A DNA stretch of 64,000 bases. Source: JBDIAG01 sp963835085. Lineage in GTDB: Bacteria > Actinomycetota > Actinomycetes > Actinomycetales > CAWJMD01. Position numbers and translations under genes: made by a program. Shown here in pieces: positions 63,750-64,000 of the stretch. The notes beneath the pieces are model-generated. The model saw only the letters and a program-made list of their open reading frames with translations. It made no database searches and was not told the origin of the DNA. Position 1 is the first letter of the stretch. Every line of letters begins with the position of its first letter. The stretch spans positions 1 to 64,000 of the forward strand of contig CAWIED010000002.1 in assembly GCA_963835085.1 (NCBI GenBank). Reading direction: 5' to 3'.

Positions 63750-63828
63750 TTATGCACAGGACACCCGGACAGGGGACGTGAGGTTGTACACAGAAAGAGA
63801 CGGTTATCCACAGACAATCTGTGGATAC
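63750..63828. promoter_or_regulatory. Cluster of DnaA-box-like sequences
   Basis: Four 9-mers match or nearly match the DnaA box: TTATGCACA (63750-63758), TTGTACACA (63784-63792), TTATCCACA (63804-63812, perfect consensus) and an inverted TGTGGATAC (63820-63828). They fall within 80 bases upstream of the DinB-like gene. They could regulate that gene or the gene beyond the window, or titrate DnaA. The neighbouring genes are not those of a typical chromosome origin. Confidence 0.5.
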
Positions 63829-64000
63829 TCTCGGCAGCCTGTGGTCGGTGCCACGCTGACGAAACGTCATAGGTCACGCCCCGGTGACGATCTGCACACA
63901 ACCGGCACGGCGAGACGCAGGGTCGGTTGGATGGGCGCGTTAGAGTCGTGTCTCGGCCTTGCCCCGCGGCCTGGTACACAGAATTGGTACGCGAAGAGGA
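63829..64000. other. Terminal intergenic region
   Basis: I see no gene. GGTCACGCCCCGGTGAC near 63870-63890 is an imperfect palindrome and the last bases GAAGAGGA look like a ribosome-binding site for a plus-strand gene beyond the window. The DnaA-box cluster upstream could then lie in its promoter. Confidence 0.35.

Noticed and set aside
63750..64000. Chromosome origin
   Set aside because: There are DnaA-box-like sites but no dnaA, dnaN or rpmH in view and no AT-rich unwinding region.

Overview
The window is high-GC DNA with actinobacterial gene families throughout: 13E12/DUF222-HNH proteins, DUF5709, DUF6318, a PPK2 kinase, TerD-domain proteins, and many GTG starts and leaderless promoters. 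It comes from a member of the Actinomycetota. I cannot name the genus. It looks chromosomal, with one active-type insertion sequence and several decayed genes.

Layout. 1-4.6 kb is a gene graveyard. A DUF222-HNH gene is cut by a complete IS3-family element that left a 3-bp target duplication. Next to it are a frameshifted cold-shock-domain gene and a scrap of a second DUF222 gene. 4.6-9.4 kb holds an NfeD-flotillin pair, a Bcr/CflA-type exporter overlapping a PPK2 kinase, and a 40-residue CxxC protein. 9.4-15.9 kb is a five-gene MacAB-like export operon on the minus strand: adaptor, ATPase, permease, lipoprotein, second adaptor. 16-28.6 kb is mixed: a DUF5709 protein, a CoA-transferase with an extra C-terminal domain, a PAP2 protein, a large secreted RCC1-propeller protein, a PHP hydrolase, a MocR regulator divergent from a DMT transporter, a DUF2786 protein and an ArsR-SRPBCC pair.

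28.7-36.9 kb is the main defence locus. A TerD-vWA protein is followed by a complete type I Wadjet operon (jetA-jetB-jetC-jetD), the SMC-type system known to destroy circular plasmids. 37-47.2 kb has two small secreted proteins, then a sugar or polyol catabolic locus: two divergent beta-hydroxyacid-type dehydrogenases, a TIM-barrel isomerase, a PfkB kinase, a ribose-type ABC importer and a FucU mutarotase. 47.2-52 kb looks like a second, smaller island: a frameshifted HNH nuclease gene divergent from a TerD-PD-(D/E)XK fusion, then a Nei/Fpg glycosylase. Three copies of a 96-97-bp palindromic element lie around it, together with a scrap of a second nei-like gene.

52-58 kb has an aldo/keto reductase, a kynurenine operon (kynA, kynU and an arylformamidase-like hydrolase) and a SpoIID/B-lectin wall protein. 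58-64 kb has an AraC remnant, a hydrolase behind a 16-codon leader ORF, tRNA-Leu(CAG), an MFS transporter divergent from a LacI regulator with a doubled operator, a protein of unknown function, a DinB-like protein and a cluster of DnaA-box-like sequences.

The best candidates for new biology are the TerD-vWA gene beside Wadjet, the TerD-nuclease/HNH island with its 97-bp repeats, the Lys-spaced Gly/Thr repeat in an efflux adaptor, and the 16-codon leader ORF with a near-perfect ribosome-binding site.
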